A stretch of DNA of 53,823 nucleotides, taken from positions 1-53,823 of the forward strand of contig JAAETI010000937.1 in assembly GCA_024228555.1 (NCBI GenBank). Reading direction: 5' to 3'. The first letter of the stretch is position 1, and every line of letters begins with the position of its first letter. Below, piece after piece: positions 42,575 to 50,954 of this stretch. The translations under genes were made by a program, and so were the position numbers. Source of the stretch: a bacterium. Its GTDB lineage: Bacteria > Actinomycetota > Acidimicrobiia > Spongiisociales > UBA5794. The notes under the pieces are model-generated. The model made no database searches. It saw only the letters and a list, made by a program, of their open reading frames with translations, and was not told the origin of the DNA.

Positions 42575-45181
42575 ATGACCTCCGAGACCCAGCATGTCGC
42601 GACAAGCCCGCAGGGACTCACCGCCGCTCAGATCTCCGAGCGGGTCGCCGCGGGGCAAGTCAACGTCGTCGCCGAAACGACGAGCCGGTCGACGAGCGAG
42701 ATCGTCCGCGCCAACGTCGTCACCCGGTTCAACGTCCTGCTCGGGATTCTGTTGTTCATCATCCTGATCGTGGTGCAACAGCCCAAGGATGCTCTGTTTG
42801 GCATCGTTCTGGTTTCCAATGCCGCCATCGGGATCATCCAGGAACTTCGTGCCAAGAAGACCCTCGACCGGTTGGCCCTGCTCACCGCCCCTGAGGCAAG
42901 CGTCCTTCGTGACGGACAACAGATCGCAATACCGGTCGATCAGATCGTCAAAGACGACCTCATCGCCCTGGCAACCGGGGACCAAGTGCCTGTCGACGGG
43001 CCGGTGTTCCGGGCCCGCGGACTCGAGATTGACGAATCGCTGCTGACCGGCGAGTCCGATCCGGTGATCAAAGAAATCGATGACATGTGTCTGTCCGGCT
43101 CGTTTGTGGTTGCGGGGAGCGGTTGGTTCCAGGCGCGGCGGGTCGGAGAAGAAGCTTATGCCGCGACCCTCGCCAGGGAGGCCAAGAAGTTCACTCTGGT
43201 CAACTCCGAACTGCGTGACGGTGTTGACTGGATCATTGGGGGTGTGTCGTGGATAGTCGGGCCGATGATCATCCTGCTTGTCTGGAGCCAGACTCGACTC
43301 GGGACGGGCTGGAAGGACGCACTGAGTTCGGGGGTGGCCGGCGCCGTTGGCATGATCCCGCAGGGTCTTGTTCTGCTCACCTCACTCGCCTTCGCCGTCG
43401 GTGTGGTCCGCTTGGGCCGCCGCAACGTGTTGGTCCAAGAGATGCCCGCCATCGAAGGTTTGGCCAGAGTCGACACGGTGTGTTTCGACAAGACCGGCAC
43501 CCTCACCAAAGGCACACTGTCGGTACGTGACATTGTGCCCTTGGGAGCTGAGGATCCGTCGGAGGCGATAGCTGCCATCGTTGCTGCTGAGCCAGAGCCG
43601 AATGCAACCCTGCAAGCCATCGCTGCTCGCTTCCCCGACGCCCCGGGTTGGCAGGTCGATGGTGCCGTGCCGTTCTCATCCGCCCGCAAGTGGAGCGCCG
43701 CATCGTTTGTCGACCGCGGCACCTGGGTTCTGGGAGCACCGGAGATTGTCTTGCCCACCAATACTGGAGTTGCGGCAGAAGCGGAATCGCTCGCCGAACA
43801 AGGCAACAGAGTCGTGTTGCTGGCCAAGACCGACTCTCCGCTCAGCGGCGATAGCCTGCCTCGCCAATTGCGGGCTGTGGCGTTGATCACCCTTGGCGAC
43901 GAGATTCGTGAGGATGCGGCGGCAACGTTGCGCTATTTTGCGGCCCAAGGTGTTCAGGCGAAGGTGATCTCGGGTGATCATCCGGAGACCGTTGGCGCTA
44001 TCGCCCGCGAGGTTGGCGTCCCTGGATCGGCGAATGCGATAGACGCTCGCCGGCTGCCCCAAGAGCCCGAAGCTTTCGCAGATGCCGTCTCCGAAGGCAC
44101 GGTCTTCGGAAGGGTCACTCCACACCAGAAACGCGCCATGGTGCAGGCACTGCAATCACGCGGCCACGTCGTGGCGATGACCGGCGATGGTGTGAACGAC
44201 GTACTGGCGCTCAAGGACGCCGACATCGGCGTCGCCATCGGAGGTGGCAGTGCGGCCTCACGGGCGGTGGCCCAGCTTGTACTCATCGACGGGGAATTCA
44301 GCACCCTGCCCCACGTTGTGGGCGAGGGCAGGAAGGTCATCTCGAATATCGAGCGTGTGGCCAATCTGTTCGTAACCAAGACTGTCTATGCGATACTCAT
44401 CGCACTCGCCATCGGCCTCGTCGGCAGACCGTTCCCTTTCCTGCCGCGACATCTAACTCTCGTCGGCAGCATCACCATCGGTGTCCCCGCCTTCTTCCTC
44501 GCCTTGGCCCCAACCGCGGATCGAGCCCGGCCGGGGTTTGTGCGACGAGTTCTGAGTTTTTCACTGCCCACCGGTCTCGCCGCGGGCCTCGCGACGTTCG
44601 CCGCCTATGAAATGGCTATCTCCGAGGAGGTAACTCTGCAGGAGGCCAGGACCACAGCAACGCTGGTCTTGGCCGCGATCGGACTCTTCGCACTGGCCAT
44701 TGTCAGTCGGCCGTTGTTGCCTTGGAAGAAGATCCTGATCGCATCGATGGTTGCCTTCCTCGTTCTCCTTCTCGTCTCGGGATCGTCGCAAAACTTCTTC
44801 GAGCTCAACCTGCCGAGGGCCGTCGTCCTCGTGGCGGCCATCGGGGTCGTTGCGATAACCGGGACCCTCATGATGGTGACGCTGCGGGGGCTGGGTTGGG
44901 CCAAACAGGTACCGGTCTATTTACGAGACCATCCGCCAAACGTGACGGCAACGTGGACCGACCTGCGGGAGCGGGTGAGCCACGCCTGGTCCAGTGACGA
45001 GGACACCGGCCTGATCGAGCGATACCGGGCCTGGCAGCCCGACACCATCGAAGCAACTACGCCGGCAAAGACGCTTCCTGAGGTGGTGCCGCGTAGCTCT
45101 GACGAGGAACCCGAGCCTTCCGCCACAGGCGGTCTCGACGCCATGGAGTGGTTCAATACCGACGATCTCCTTGATGACTAA
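42575..45181 (+). CDS. CtpE-like cation-transporting P-type ATPase
   Basis: An 868-residue P-type ATPase. Actuator: IDESLLTGESDPV. Phosphorylation: VDTVCFDKTGTLTKGTL. Hinge: MTGDGVNDVLALKDADIGVA. The M4 region reads GMIPQGLVLLTSLAF rather than PEGLP, as in actinobacterial CtpE, a calcium exporter or importer; the HMA ligand C-P-C is absent. The K-W-S-A motif and a shortened nucleotide-binding domain fit that group. A C-terminal cytoplasmic tail of about 90 residues (RDHPPNVTATWTDLRERVSH onward) is unusual. TAATCT at 42563-42568 would give a leaderless transcript. Calcium is the likeliest ion, by similarity only. Confidence 0.88.
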   Translation: MTSETQHVATSPQGLTAAQISERVAAGQVNVVAETTSRSTSEIVRANVVTRFNVLLGILLFIILIVVQQPKDALFGIVLVSNAAIGIIQELRAKKTLDRLALLTAPEASVLRDGQQIAIPVDQIVKDDLIALATGDQVPVDGPVFRARGLEIDESLLTGESDPVIKEIDDMCLSGSFVVAGSGWFQARRVGEEAYAATLAREAKKFTLVNSELRDGVDWIIGGVSWIVGPMIILLVWSQTRLGTGWKDALSSGVAGAVGMIPQGLVLLTSLAFAVGVVRLGRRNVLVQEMPAIEGLARVDTVCFDKTGTLTKGTLSVRDIVPLGAEDPSEAIAAIVAAEPEPNATLQAIAARFPDAPGWQVDGAVPFSSARKWSAASFVDRGTWVLGAPEIVLPTNTGVAAEAESLAEQGNRVVLLAKTDSPLSGDSLPRQLRAVALITLGDEIREDAAATLRYFAAQGVQAKVISGDHPETVGAIAREVGVPGSANAIDARRLPQEPEAFADAVSEGTVFGRVTPHQKRAMVQALQSRGHVVAMTGDGVNDVLALKDADIGVAIGGGSAASRAVAQLVLIDGEFSTLPHVVGEGRKVISNIERVANLFVTKTVYAILIALAIGLVGRPFPFLPRHLTLVGSITIGVPAFFLALAPTADRARPGFVRRVLSFSLPTGLAAGLATFAAYEMAISEEVTLQEARTTATLVLAAIGLFALAIVSRPLLPWKKILIASMVAFLVLLLVSGSSQNFFELNLPRAVVLVAAIGVVAITGTLMMVTLRGLGWAKQVPVYLRDHPPNVTATWTDLRERVSHAWSSDEDTGLIERYRAWQPDTIEATTPAKTLPEVVPRSSDEEPEPSATGGLDAMEWFNTDDLLDD

Positions 45182-45238
45182 CTGACGCAGTCTGGACAAT
45201 TACTGGATCATGCTGCCGGCCGATGCGTTTCGGATTTC

Positions 45239-45847
45239 ATGGCTAAGGAAAGCACGGCAAAAAGGCGCGCCGAAAAGACCCGGGTACTCGAGGAACGTCG
45301 TCGCAAAGAGGCACGACAACGAATGTTCCAGACGGTCGGCGGAGGCATTGCCGTCGTGGTCCTGGTGGTGCTGTTCTTGATCTCCATCTGGCCGGAGCCG
45401 GCGGTCGGTGACACCACCGCCGATAGCTGGGATCTTCCCGAGCTCGATGGCGAAGGCCGGGTTGCCCTCGCCGACTTCGAAGGCGATCCAACCGTCGTGG
45501 CGTTCTTCGCATCGTGGTGCGAGGTGTGCGAGGGAGAGATTCCGCAGTTGCTGGCGCTATCCAAGCAACTCGAGGGCGAGGTCAACTTCGTTGGCATCAA
45601 TTCTCAGGACAACAGCCAGGGACTAGGCGACGCAGAGAAGTGGGGCATTGCCGGGGAGTGGCCGCTGGCGACCGACATCGGCAACGGAAACGGCTCAGGA
45701 TTGAGCACAGGCGAGTTCTCGATGCGGGGCATGCCGCTCAACCTCATCTATGACGCTCAGGGAAACCTGGTGCACATCCAACGGGGCGGCATGAGCCCGG
45801 AGGCAACGCTTGCCTTCCTTACAGAGCTGACCGAATTCGAGGCTTAG
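45239..45847 (+). CDS. Membrane-anchored TlpA/ResA-like thioredoxin
   Basis: A 202-residue protein. A basic cytoplasmic N-terminus (AKRRAEKTRVLEERRRKEAR) precedes a membrane helix (IAVVVLVVLFLISIW), then an exported thioredoxin domain with CEVC in TVVAFFASWCEVCEGEIPQL, NFVGINSQDNSQG and the cis-Pro MRGMPLNLIYDAQGN. Such proteins reduce disulfides outside the membrane, for example in cytochrome c or surface protein maturation. It lies 57 bp after the P-type ATPase and ends just before the convergent Ig-like protein gene. Confidence 0.88.
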   Translation: MAKESTAKRRAEKTRVLEERRRKEARQRMFQTVGGGIAVVVLVVLFLISIWPEPAVGDTTADSWDLPELDGEGRVALADFEGDPTVVAFFASWCEVCEGEIPQLLALSKQLEGEVNFVGINSQDNSQGLGDAEKWGIAGEWPLATDIGNGNGSGLSTGEFSMRGMPLNLIYDAQGNLVHIQRGGMSPEATLAFLTELTEFEA

Positions 45848-45850
45848 GGC

Positions 45851-46774
45851 CTAGATCAGGTGCTTGAACCCGAATAGGAACTTGTGGCCCTTGTTGTCCT
45901 TCACCTTGACCGTGAACTCGACCTCCCCCGGTGCCTCGGGGAAGTAGACCTTCAACTCCCACTCACCGTTCGAGTTGGCCTCGGTCGAGCCGCTGCCATA
46001 TTCGGATTCTACGTAGATCGGTGTGCCAGGAGCTGCGGTCCCCCAATAGACGTCGAACGGGGGCTCCTCTTCACAAGAGCCGTAGACACTATGGGCGGTG
46101 AATTCCCACTCCTCCTCCTCGTCCTTGGGAGGCTTCGTGGTTGTGGTCGTGGTCGGCTCCGGAACGTCGTAGTGGACGGTCACCCGCGCCTCGGCCTGAT
46201 TGCCGGCCGCATCGGAAGCCACGAACCGTGCCCCGTTGGCGCCCGGTGAAAGGATGAGGACGATCGACCAGTTGCCTTCACGGTCGACACTTGCTTCGTA
46301 TTGACCGGCGAACACTGTTGCCCCAGGTTCTGTTGTTCCCCGGAACTCGATCAGATCCTCTTCAAAGTGCTGATCCTGCTTCGGCGACGTGATTGCCAGC
46401 GGCGGCGGTGTCGTGTCGGGCGGTACGGTCGACGTCGTGGGTTCCGGTGCAGCGGTAGTCGAGGTTGTTGTCTCTTGCGGTGCCTCGGTCGTCGGTGGCA
46501 CCGGAGCCACGATCTGCGGATCGTCCACGGGGATCGTGGGCTCAACAACCGTGACCGGGACCTCAGCAACCTCGGGGCTCGGCGATGGTGTGACCGCAAT
46601 GCCGATGAGAACGATGAGAGCAGCGATGAAGGCGCCCGAGAAACCCGCTTGCATTGTGCGCCAGCGCTGCTGCCGGAGCACCACCGCATCGAAGGAGGCG
46701 GCAGGAGTGAACTCGGCGACACCGGCGTTGATCGAATGAGCTGCGGAGCGAGCGCGTGCGTCGAGAGTCGTCAT
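45851..46774 (-). CDS. Single-pass membrane protein with external Ig-like repeats, coupled to the ECF sigma gene
   Basis: A 307-residue protein. About 43 cytoplasmic residues are followed by one membrane helix (GFSGAFIAALIVLIGIAV), a Pro/Thr-rich linker (TTEAPQETTTSTTAAPEPTT) and two Ig-like units (TSPKQDQHFEEDLIEFRGTT, REGNWSIVLILSPGANGARF; FDVYWGTAAPGTPIYVESEY, NSNGEWELKVYFPEAPGEVE). A second linker (PEPTTTTTTKPPKDEEEEWE) lies between them. The ATG at 46774 overlaps the sigma gene stop by 4 bases. Because it is coupled to an ECF sigma gene, the small cytoplasmic part may act as an anti-sigma factor and the outside part as a sensor; no classic anti-sigma zinc motif is present. Confidence 0.8.
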   Translation of the reverse strand: MTTLDARARSAAHSINAGVAEFTPAASFDAVVLRQQRWRTMQAGFSGAFIAALIVLIGIAVTPSPSPEVAEVPVTVVEPTIPVDDPQIVAPVPPTTEAPQETTTSTTAAPEPTTSTVPPDTTPPPLAITSPKQDQHFEEDLIEFRGTTEPGATVFAGQYEASVDREGNWSIVLILSPGANGARFVASDAAGNQAEARVTVHYDVPEPTTTTTTKPPKDEEEEWEFTAHSVYGSCEEEPPFDVYWGTAAPGTPIYVESEYGSGSTEANSNGEWELKVYFPEAPGEVEFTVKVKDNKGHKFLFGFKHLI

Positions 46775-47343
46775 GACTGCTCCCCTAGCTCGACGCCGAG
46801 GCGATCAGCAAGACGCTTCCGGCCCTTGTGCAGATGCACCTTCACGGTGCCTTCTGCACACTCGAGGATTTCCGCAATCTCGGCGACCGACAAGTCCTCT
46901 AAATAGTGCAAGGCGATCGCTTGCGATTGCCGCTTGGGAAGACCGCGCACTGCTTTCCAGAACACGTCGTCCTCAGCAGCGATTCGTGGCAGATAGCTCG
47001 ACTCCGGCTTCATCTGCGCAATGGCCTTCGCCTCACGCATCTTGCGTCGGAACATCGACACCGACTTGTTCGCTACGACCCGCCGCACCCAGGCTTCGGG
47101 CTTTTCGTACATTGAGACGCGGTCCCAAGCATTGTGGGCTGCCAGGAAGCCTTCCTGAGCCAGGTCCTCTGCGGCCGATCGACTGCCGGAGAGCGCATAT
47201 GCCAAACCAATCACGGGTTTCAGCTCCCGCCGATAAAACTGTTCAAAAGGGACGACAGCCCGAATCGGTGCAGGTTGGGAAGGATCCGGAGCCGATGGCG
47301 TTGCCGAATCTGACCGTCGTGCAGATCGAGATATTGCAGTCAC
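46771..47343 (-). CDS. ECF-type RNA polymerase sigma factor
   Basis: A 190-residue sigma-70 family protein with sigma2 (FEQFYRRELKPVIGLAYALS, SAAEDLAQEGFLAAHNAW), the core-binding YEKPEAWVRRVVANKSVSMF, and sigma4 (LPKRQSQAIALHYLEDLSVA, EIAEILECAEGTVKVHLHKG). There is no sigma3, so it is an ECF (SigE-like) factor. The first 30 residues are a disordered Ser/Pro stretch. The GTG start at 47343 follows a TATAAG by one base, which is odd if that were its -10. Overlaps the membrane partner gene by 4 bases. Target genes are unknown. Confidence 0.93.
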   Translation of the reverse strand: MTAISRSARRSDSATPSAPDPSQPAPIRAVVPFEQFYRRELKPVIGLAYALSGSRSAAEDLAQEGFLAAHNAWDRVSMYEKPEAWVRRVVANKSVSMFRRKMREAKAIAQMKPESSYLPRIAAEDDVFWKAVRGLPKRQSQAIALHYLEDLSVAEIAEILECAEGTVKVHLHKGRKRLADRLGVELGEQS

Positions 47344-47641
47344 TTATACCCGTAACTCGCTGTGGAGGTGGAAAAGGTTTACTCGGATTATCGAACCAAA
47401 GAGTGGGGGTCCTTGAGCCGCGTGTTGCGGCGATCCTTGAAGCCAATGCATCGAGAAGAGACAGTGCTAGAACCTTGTCAGGTTGGGTGCAGGGGGATTC
47501 GGGTGATCCTTGAGGTTTCCAAAGACGAACTAGCTGGTTGACCGGGTATGCGCTCTGCTGATTTGATAGCTGCTGTGCCCCCGGCTGACGAACCCTTTGT
47601 ATCGGGGAGTAGGAATTCGATTGACATTGGGCGAATTGAAC
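47344..47641. other. Intergenic, divergent between sigma gene and DUF7144-like gene
   Basis: About 300 bases with no gene. A stretch of low-confidence short readings lies on both strands but none has a ribosome-binding site. GGGTATAAG near 47350 on the minus strand could be part of the sigma gene's own promoter. I see no terminator, repeat or structured RNA in it. Confidence 0.4.
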
Positions 47642-48019
47642 ATGGGAAACGATGGATCAACCAAGGGCACGGGGTGGATTACGTACTCGGGGATCATGCT
47701 GGTCGTCGCCGGTGCTGCCAGCATCGTTGATGCCATCTGGGCATTCCGCTACGACGACACTCTGGTCGATTTGGTCCTCCTCGATAGGAACCTGGCCGCT
47801 TGGGGATGGATCTGGATGATCCTCGGGCTCTTGCTGATCGCGGCCGGAATCGGTGTGATGAATCAAGCGCAGTGGGCCCGCTGGACCGGCGTGGTCCTTG
47901 CGGCGTTCGCCGTAGTGTCCAATCTGTCGTGGGCAGAGGCCCAGCCGCAGCAGGGCCTCAGAGGTGCACTTCTGGCAATGTTGGTGATCTACGGTCTGGT
48001 CGTCTACGGCGAGGAATAG
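47642..48019 (+). CDS. Four-helix membrane protein (DUF7144-like)
   Basis: A 125-residue protein starting at the ATG at 47642 (MGNDGSTKGTGWITYSGIML). Four hydrophobic helices are visible: YSGIMLVVAGAASIVDAIWA, AAWGWIWMILGLLLIAAGIG, TGVVLAAFAVVSNLSWA and ALLAMLVIYGLVVYGEE. This matches a conserved actinobacterial membrane family of unknown function (DUF7144), by pattern. Stands alone, followed by a strong hairpin at 48088-48114. Confidence 0.8.
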   Translation: MGNDGSTKGTGWITYSGIMLVVAGAASIVDAIWAFRYDDTLVDLVLLDRNLAAWGWIWMILGLLLIAAGIGVMNQAQWARWTGVVLAAFAVVSNLSWAEAQPQQGLRGALLAMLVIYGLVVYGEE

Positions 48020-48087
48020 TGACTCAGCTGAACCGGCATCCATTCGCCACCGTTTCACGGCGTTGGTACCGCAATGGATCTGATCCT

Positions 48088-48114
48088 TTGGCCCCCGGCA
48101 CTACCGGGGGCCAA
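48088..48114. terminator. Perfect 11-bp hairpin between converging genes
   Basis: TTGGCCCCCGG (48088-48098), loop CACTA, CCGGGGGCCAA (48104-48114). It is symmetric and can end transcripts of the four-helix protein gene and of the small minus-strand gene. Confidence 0.75.
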
Positions 48115-48170
48115 GAGCTTGTTGGCCGCAAGCGTGCTGACCCGCGGCAATCACTTGCGCATCGGTCGAC

Positions 48171-48356
48171 CTACCAGGGTCGGCTCATCACGCCACTAAG
48201 CAGGACCGAGATGAGAACCCCAAGGGGAAGCGTGGCCACGTAGGACAGGTCAAGCCCTATGTTGCCAAAGAACAGCATCAACAGCCACGTCGCCGGGAAC
48301 GTAAAAGACACGAACGCCACCCCCGCAAACACCAACGTCTTCAGCAAGTCACCCAT
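48171..48356 (-). CDS. Small two-helix membrane protein (61 residues)
   Basis: The protein begins MGDLLKTLVFAGVAFVSFTF and has a second helix (LSYVATLPLGVLISVLLSGV). An AAGGAGT ribosome-binding site lies 8 bases before the ATG at 48356, which makes this short gene credible. A GCGGCGAA/TTCGCCGC hairpin stands directly before the ribosome-binding site. No family is recognised. It is flanked downstream by the 48088-48114 hairpin. Confidence 0.7.
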   Translation of the reverse strand: MGDLLKTLVFAGVAFVSFTFPATWLLMLFFGNIGLDLSYVATLPLGVLISVLLSGVMSRPW

Positions 48357-48377
48357 TGTCGACTACTCCTTTGCTTT

Positions 48378-48398
48378 GCGGCGAATCAGGTTCGCCGC
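48378..48398 (-). promoter_or_regulatory. 8-bp hairpin upstream of the small membrane protein
   Basis: GCGGCGAA (48378-48385), loop TCAGG, TTCGCCGC (48391-48398). On the minus strand it stands a few bases before AAGGAGT. It may be the terminator of the upstream minus-strand gene (48508-49002) or a leader element of the small membrane protein. There is no T-tract. Confidence 0.4.
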
Positions 48399-48507
48399 AG
48401 CTAACCCAGTCTTCTCGGCCGAAACACCGATGACCAGAAAGACTGCTCTTTGTGCCTGAGGCACCGAGTCTACCTATCCACAACGACGTGCCGTTGACCG
48501 CAGCAAT

Positions 48508-49002
48508 CTAGACGCCGGGCACCGACATGCTATCGGCCGTATCTACCAACTCGGTCATCTCGGGTGCCCGCCACAGGCTGCGCACAACCCGGAGCGCCAG
48601 CGCAGTGACAGCGAGGTGGGCGACGGTCCAGACCAAGTACACAAGCCCGATCCGATCGGCGAGCGAATGGTCGCTGTCGATGAAGACGAACACCACGATG
48701 AACGGTGCGAACCATGAACCGACGACAAGCACGACGAAGCCCGTGAACCAGGTGCTCCACACGTCACCCGCACGCCTCTCTTCGTTGATGACGAAGGCCC
48801 GATAAACGATGTAGCCAACGGCAGCGGCGATGCTCCCCAGCACGACTGCCGCCACGGCGCCGAAGCCGTATGTGCTCACCGAGCCCATAGTCCCGGCACC
48901 CGCCGCGTACAGGATGGCGATGGTCGGCACCATCATCACGGCAAGAGTGACCACTCCCGCCATGATCCCCTGCCAGATTGCCGATCGGAGCGTCGTAATC
49001 AT
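48508..49002 (-). CDS. Four-helix membrane protein of unknown function
   Basis: A 164-residue protein (MITTLRSAIWQGIMAGVVTL) with about four membrane helices: AGVVTLAVMMVPTIAILYAA, GFGAVAAVVLGSIAAAVGYI, TWFTGFVVLVVGSWFAPFIV and GLVYLVWTVAHLAVTALALR. No family is recognised. Its start overlaps the phosphoesterase stop (ATGA), so it is coupled to that gene. It ends 150 bp before the small membrane gene. Confidence 0.75.
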   Translation of the reverse strand: MITTLRSAIWQGIMAGVVTLAVMMVPTIAILYAAGAGTMGSVSTYGFGAVAAVVLGSIAAAVGYIVYRAFVINEERRAGDVWSTWFTGFVVLVVGSWFAPFIVVFVFIDSDHSLADRIGLVYLVWTVAHLAVTALALRVVRSLWRAPEMTELVDTADSMSVPGV

Positions 49003-50000
49003 GGCTGCACGGCACCGGAGGTGTCGATCGTTGCGTTGTCGAACACCGTGGCGGTTGCATCGACCGCTCGAATCGTCATCAACTCGCCATCTACTTCGAT
49101 CATCATGAACTGCAGCACCTCTTCTGCCACAGCTGTGAATTCACTTCTGCCGATGTCGCTCAGCTTGGCACCGGCACCAGTGACCACGTAGGTAACACCG
49201 CTCTGTGGATAGGTCCGCTCGTAGTGGTGATCGTGACCAGTCAGCACGAGCTGCACGCCGTGCTCGATGAACAGCGGTTCCAAGATCTCGCGCAGCTCGA
49301 CGTTTGAACCCCGCTTCGTGCTGGACGAATAGGGGGCGTGGTGCAACACCGCGATCTTCCATCTTGCCTTCGAATCGGCGAGCGCGTTCTCCAGCCAGGC
49401 CAGCTGCTCGCCGGATCGCTCACCCGTCACCAGGGGCGTGCTGGAATCGAGGAAGAAGAAGTCGATGGGGCCATACGGGACAACACGATACGTCTCCTCG
49501 TAGCCGAGTTGCTCCAGCCGGGCCTCGATCCATTCCAGCGTTTCGTCACCTTGACCCTCTTCGAGCTCGTGGTTGCCCAGCGCAACCTCAAATCGAACCC
49601 CCGCGTCAAGAAGCGGCTGGTACGGCCTGACCCAGACGTCCTCCCAACGATCGAGAATGCTCCCGCGGTAAGAGATATCGCCAACATGGGCCACAAAGCC
49701 GTACGGCGCTGTCGCATAGGTATCGACCATGGCCTGCGCAACGTCCATCTGGTTGCGACCCCCGGTACCCGTGTCACCCACCGCAGCGAAGACTACGGAA
49801 TCATCGGTGACCGTCCACGCTTCAGGCTCGAGAATTGCGTTGGGCGCCGTGCCGGGTAGGAAGTCTTCGGTCCAGCGGACGTAATCCCACGCGCTGACCC
49901 AAAGCACGACCCCAGCGAGGGCCAGGACAATCACGCCACCGCCGATCTTGACGACCTCTCGCCTCGTAAAGGCTGGTCGCTTCGCTTCCGTAGCGGGCAT
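48999..50000 (-). CDS. Exported metallophosphoesterase (Tat-type, purple-acid-phosphatase-like)
   Basis: A 333-residue calcineurin-like phosphoesterase starting at the ATG at 50000 (MPATEAKRPAFTRREVVKIG). A twin-arginine motif (FTRREVVKIGGG) precedes a hydrophobic helix (VIVLALAGVVLWVSA), so it is probably Tat-exported or anchored outside. The metal motifs are complete: VGDTGTGG, VGDISYRGSI, LGNHELEEG, AVLHHAPYSSST and LTGHDHHYERTYP. It probably removes phosphate from organic esters; substrate unknown. A longer start at 50042 is possible. Confidence 0.88.
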   Translation of the reverse strand: MPATEAKRPAFTRREVVKIGGGVIVLALAGVVLWVSAWDYVRWTEDFLPGTAPNAILEPEAWTVTDDSVVFAAVGDTGTGGRNQMDVAQAMVDTYATAPYGFVAHVGDISYRGSILDRWEDVWVRPYQPLLDAGVRFEVALGNHELEEGQGDETLEWIEARLEQLGYEETYRVVPYGPIDFFFLDSSTPLVTGERSGEQLAWLENALADSKARWKIAVLHHAPYSSSTKRGSNVELREILEPLFIEHGVQLVLTGHDHHYERTYPQSGVTYVVTGAGAKLSDIGRSEFTAVAEEVLQFMMIEVDGELMTIRAVDATATVFDNATIDTSGAVQP

Positions 50001-50348
50001 TACATTGCGCTTCCGATTGTCCTTGGCAATGCTACCCGGCACCTGCGCCGCTCGTGCCTGGCAGTGCGGTCAGCCCCGTCACCTCGAGGTGGCGAGCGGT
50101 TCACGGGTTGGTGACATCCAATTCAACGCAGTCCTCACTCCATGACGACCTGTTCAGGGCTACTGGGTTTTCGGATCACCGCAAGCACCGATACGGACGC
50201 GACGAAGAAGGCACCGGTGTTCACGTTGCCGGGACTGGCGACGGCGTGTCGACAATGCGTATGCTTGGAGCAGTACAAGCCTCCAGGTGCGGTTCCTTCG
50301 ATGATTCGTGGCGACCACGGGAGGGGTCTTCGACAAGAAGGAGATAGC
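50001..50348. other. Intergenic, divergent between phosphoesterase and glycine-zipper genes
   Basis: No convincing gene in these 348 bases. An open frame from 50142 runs into the glycine-zipper gene but lacks codon sense before the GTG at 50349. TATGCT around 50258-50263 could be a -10 but has no good -35. No terminator or structured RNA was seen. Confidence 0.4.
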
Positions 50349-50846
50349 GTGTCCCAGGTAGTTGTAAGCGTCGTTGCCGGCATCAGCGCAGGGTCCTATT
50401 TGATGGACATGTACGAGGTCCAGCTCAAGTACCGGAAGTTCTATCTCGAGGACATCGCCATGGCGTACATCAAGGATGGTGATGTCGAGATCGACCAAAC
50501 CCGCGAACTGACCCAGGCGAAAGGCGCAAAACGAGGCGCCGGCATCGGGCTTGTCGCGGGATTCGTCATCGGCGGCCCGATCGGAGCCGCAGTGGTCGGC
50601 GGAGGCATCGGGGCATTGGTCGGCAGGAAGCAGGACGCCGGTGTCAGCAATGAGCTCATGGAGTCGCTCCAAAGCAGGCTGACCAACGGTCAAGCGCTGG
50701 TCTTTGCTAGGGCCGAGGGATGGAACGCCAATTTGGCGGCCGATTTTGCCAGAGACCACGGTGGTGCCGACCAGGTCTACACGGCAACCGTCTCGGACGA
50801 AACCGAGTCCGATCTCATCGCCGCCTATAACGAGGCAAACCCCTAG
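50349..50846 (+). CDS. DUF1269-like protein with glycine-zipper hairpin
   Basis: A 165-residue protein with a GTG start at 50349 (VSQVVVSVVAGISAGSYLMD) and AAGGAG five bases upstream. Residues about 60-100 form a glycine-zipper membrane hairpin (GAGIGLVAGFVIGGPIGAAV, VGGGIGALVG). The flanking parts are polar (YIKDGDVEIDQTRELTQAKG; QSRLTNGQALVFARAEGW). This resembles DUF1269/DUF6325 proteins of unknown function. The C-terminus is acidic and soluble. Confidence 0.8.
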   Translation: MSQVVVSVVAGISAGSYLMDMYEVQLKYRKFYLEDIAMAYIKDGDVEIDQTRELTQAKGAKRGAGIGLVAGFVIGGPIGAAVVGGGIGALVGRKQDAGVSNELMESLQSRLTNGQALVFARAEGWNANLAADFARDHGGADQVYTATVSDETESDLIAAYNEANP

Positions 50847-50954
50847 ACGGGGCAACAACCTGGGCAGCCATCCCCGACGGGAGGGTGGCGCTCCAACAGG
50901 TGGATCATCACACCGCGGATCATGCGGCGCTGCCGCTTGCGGGTTCGTTTGGTC

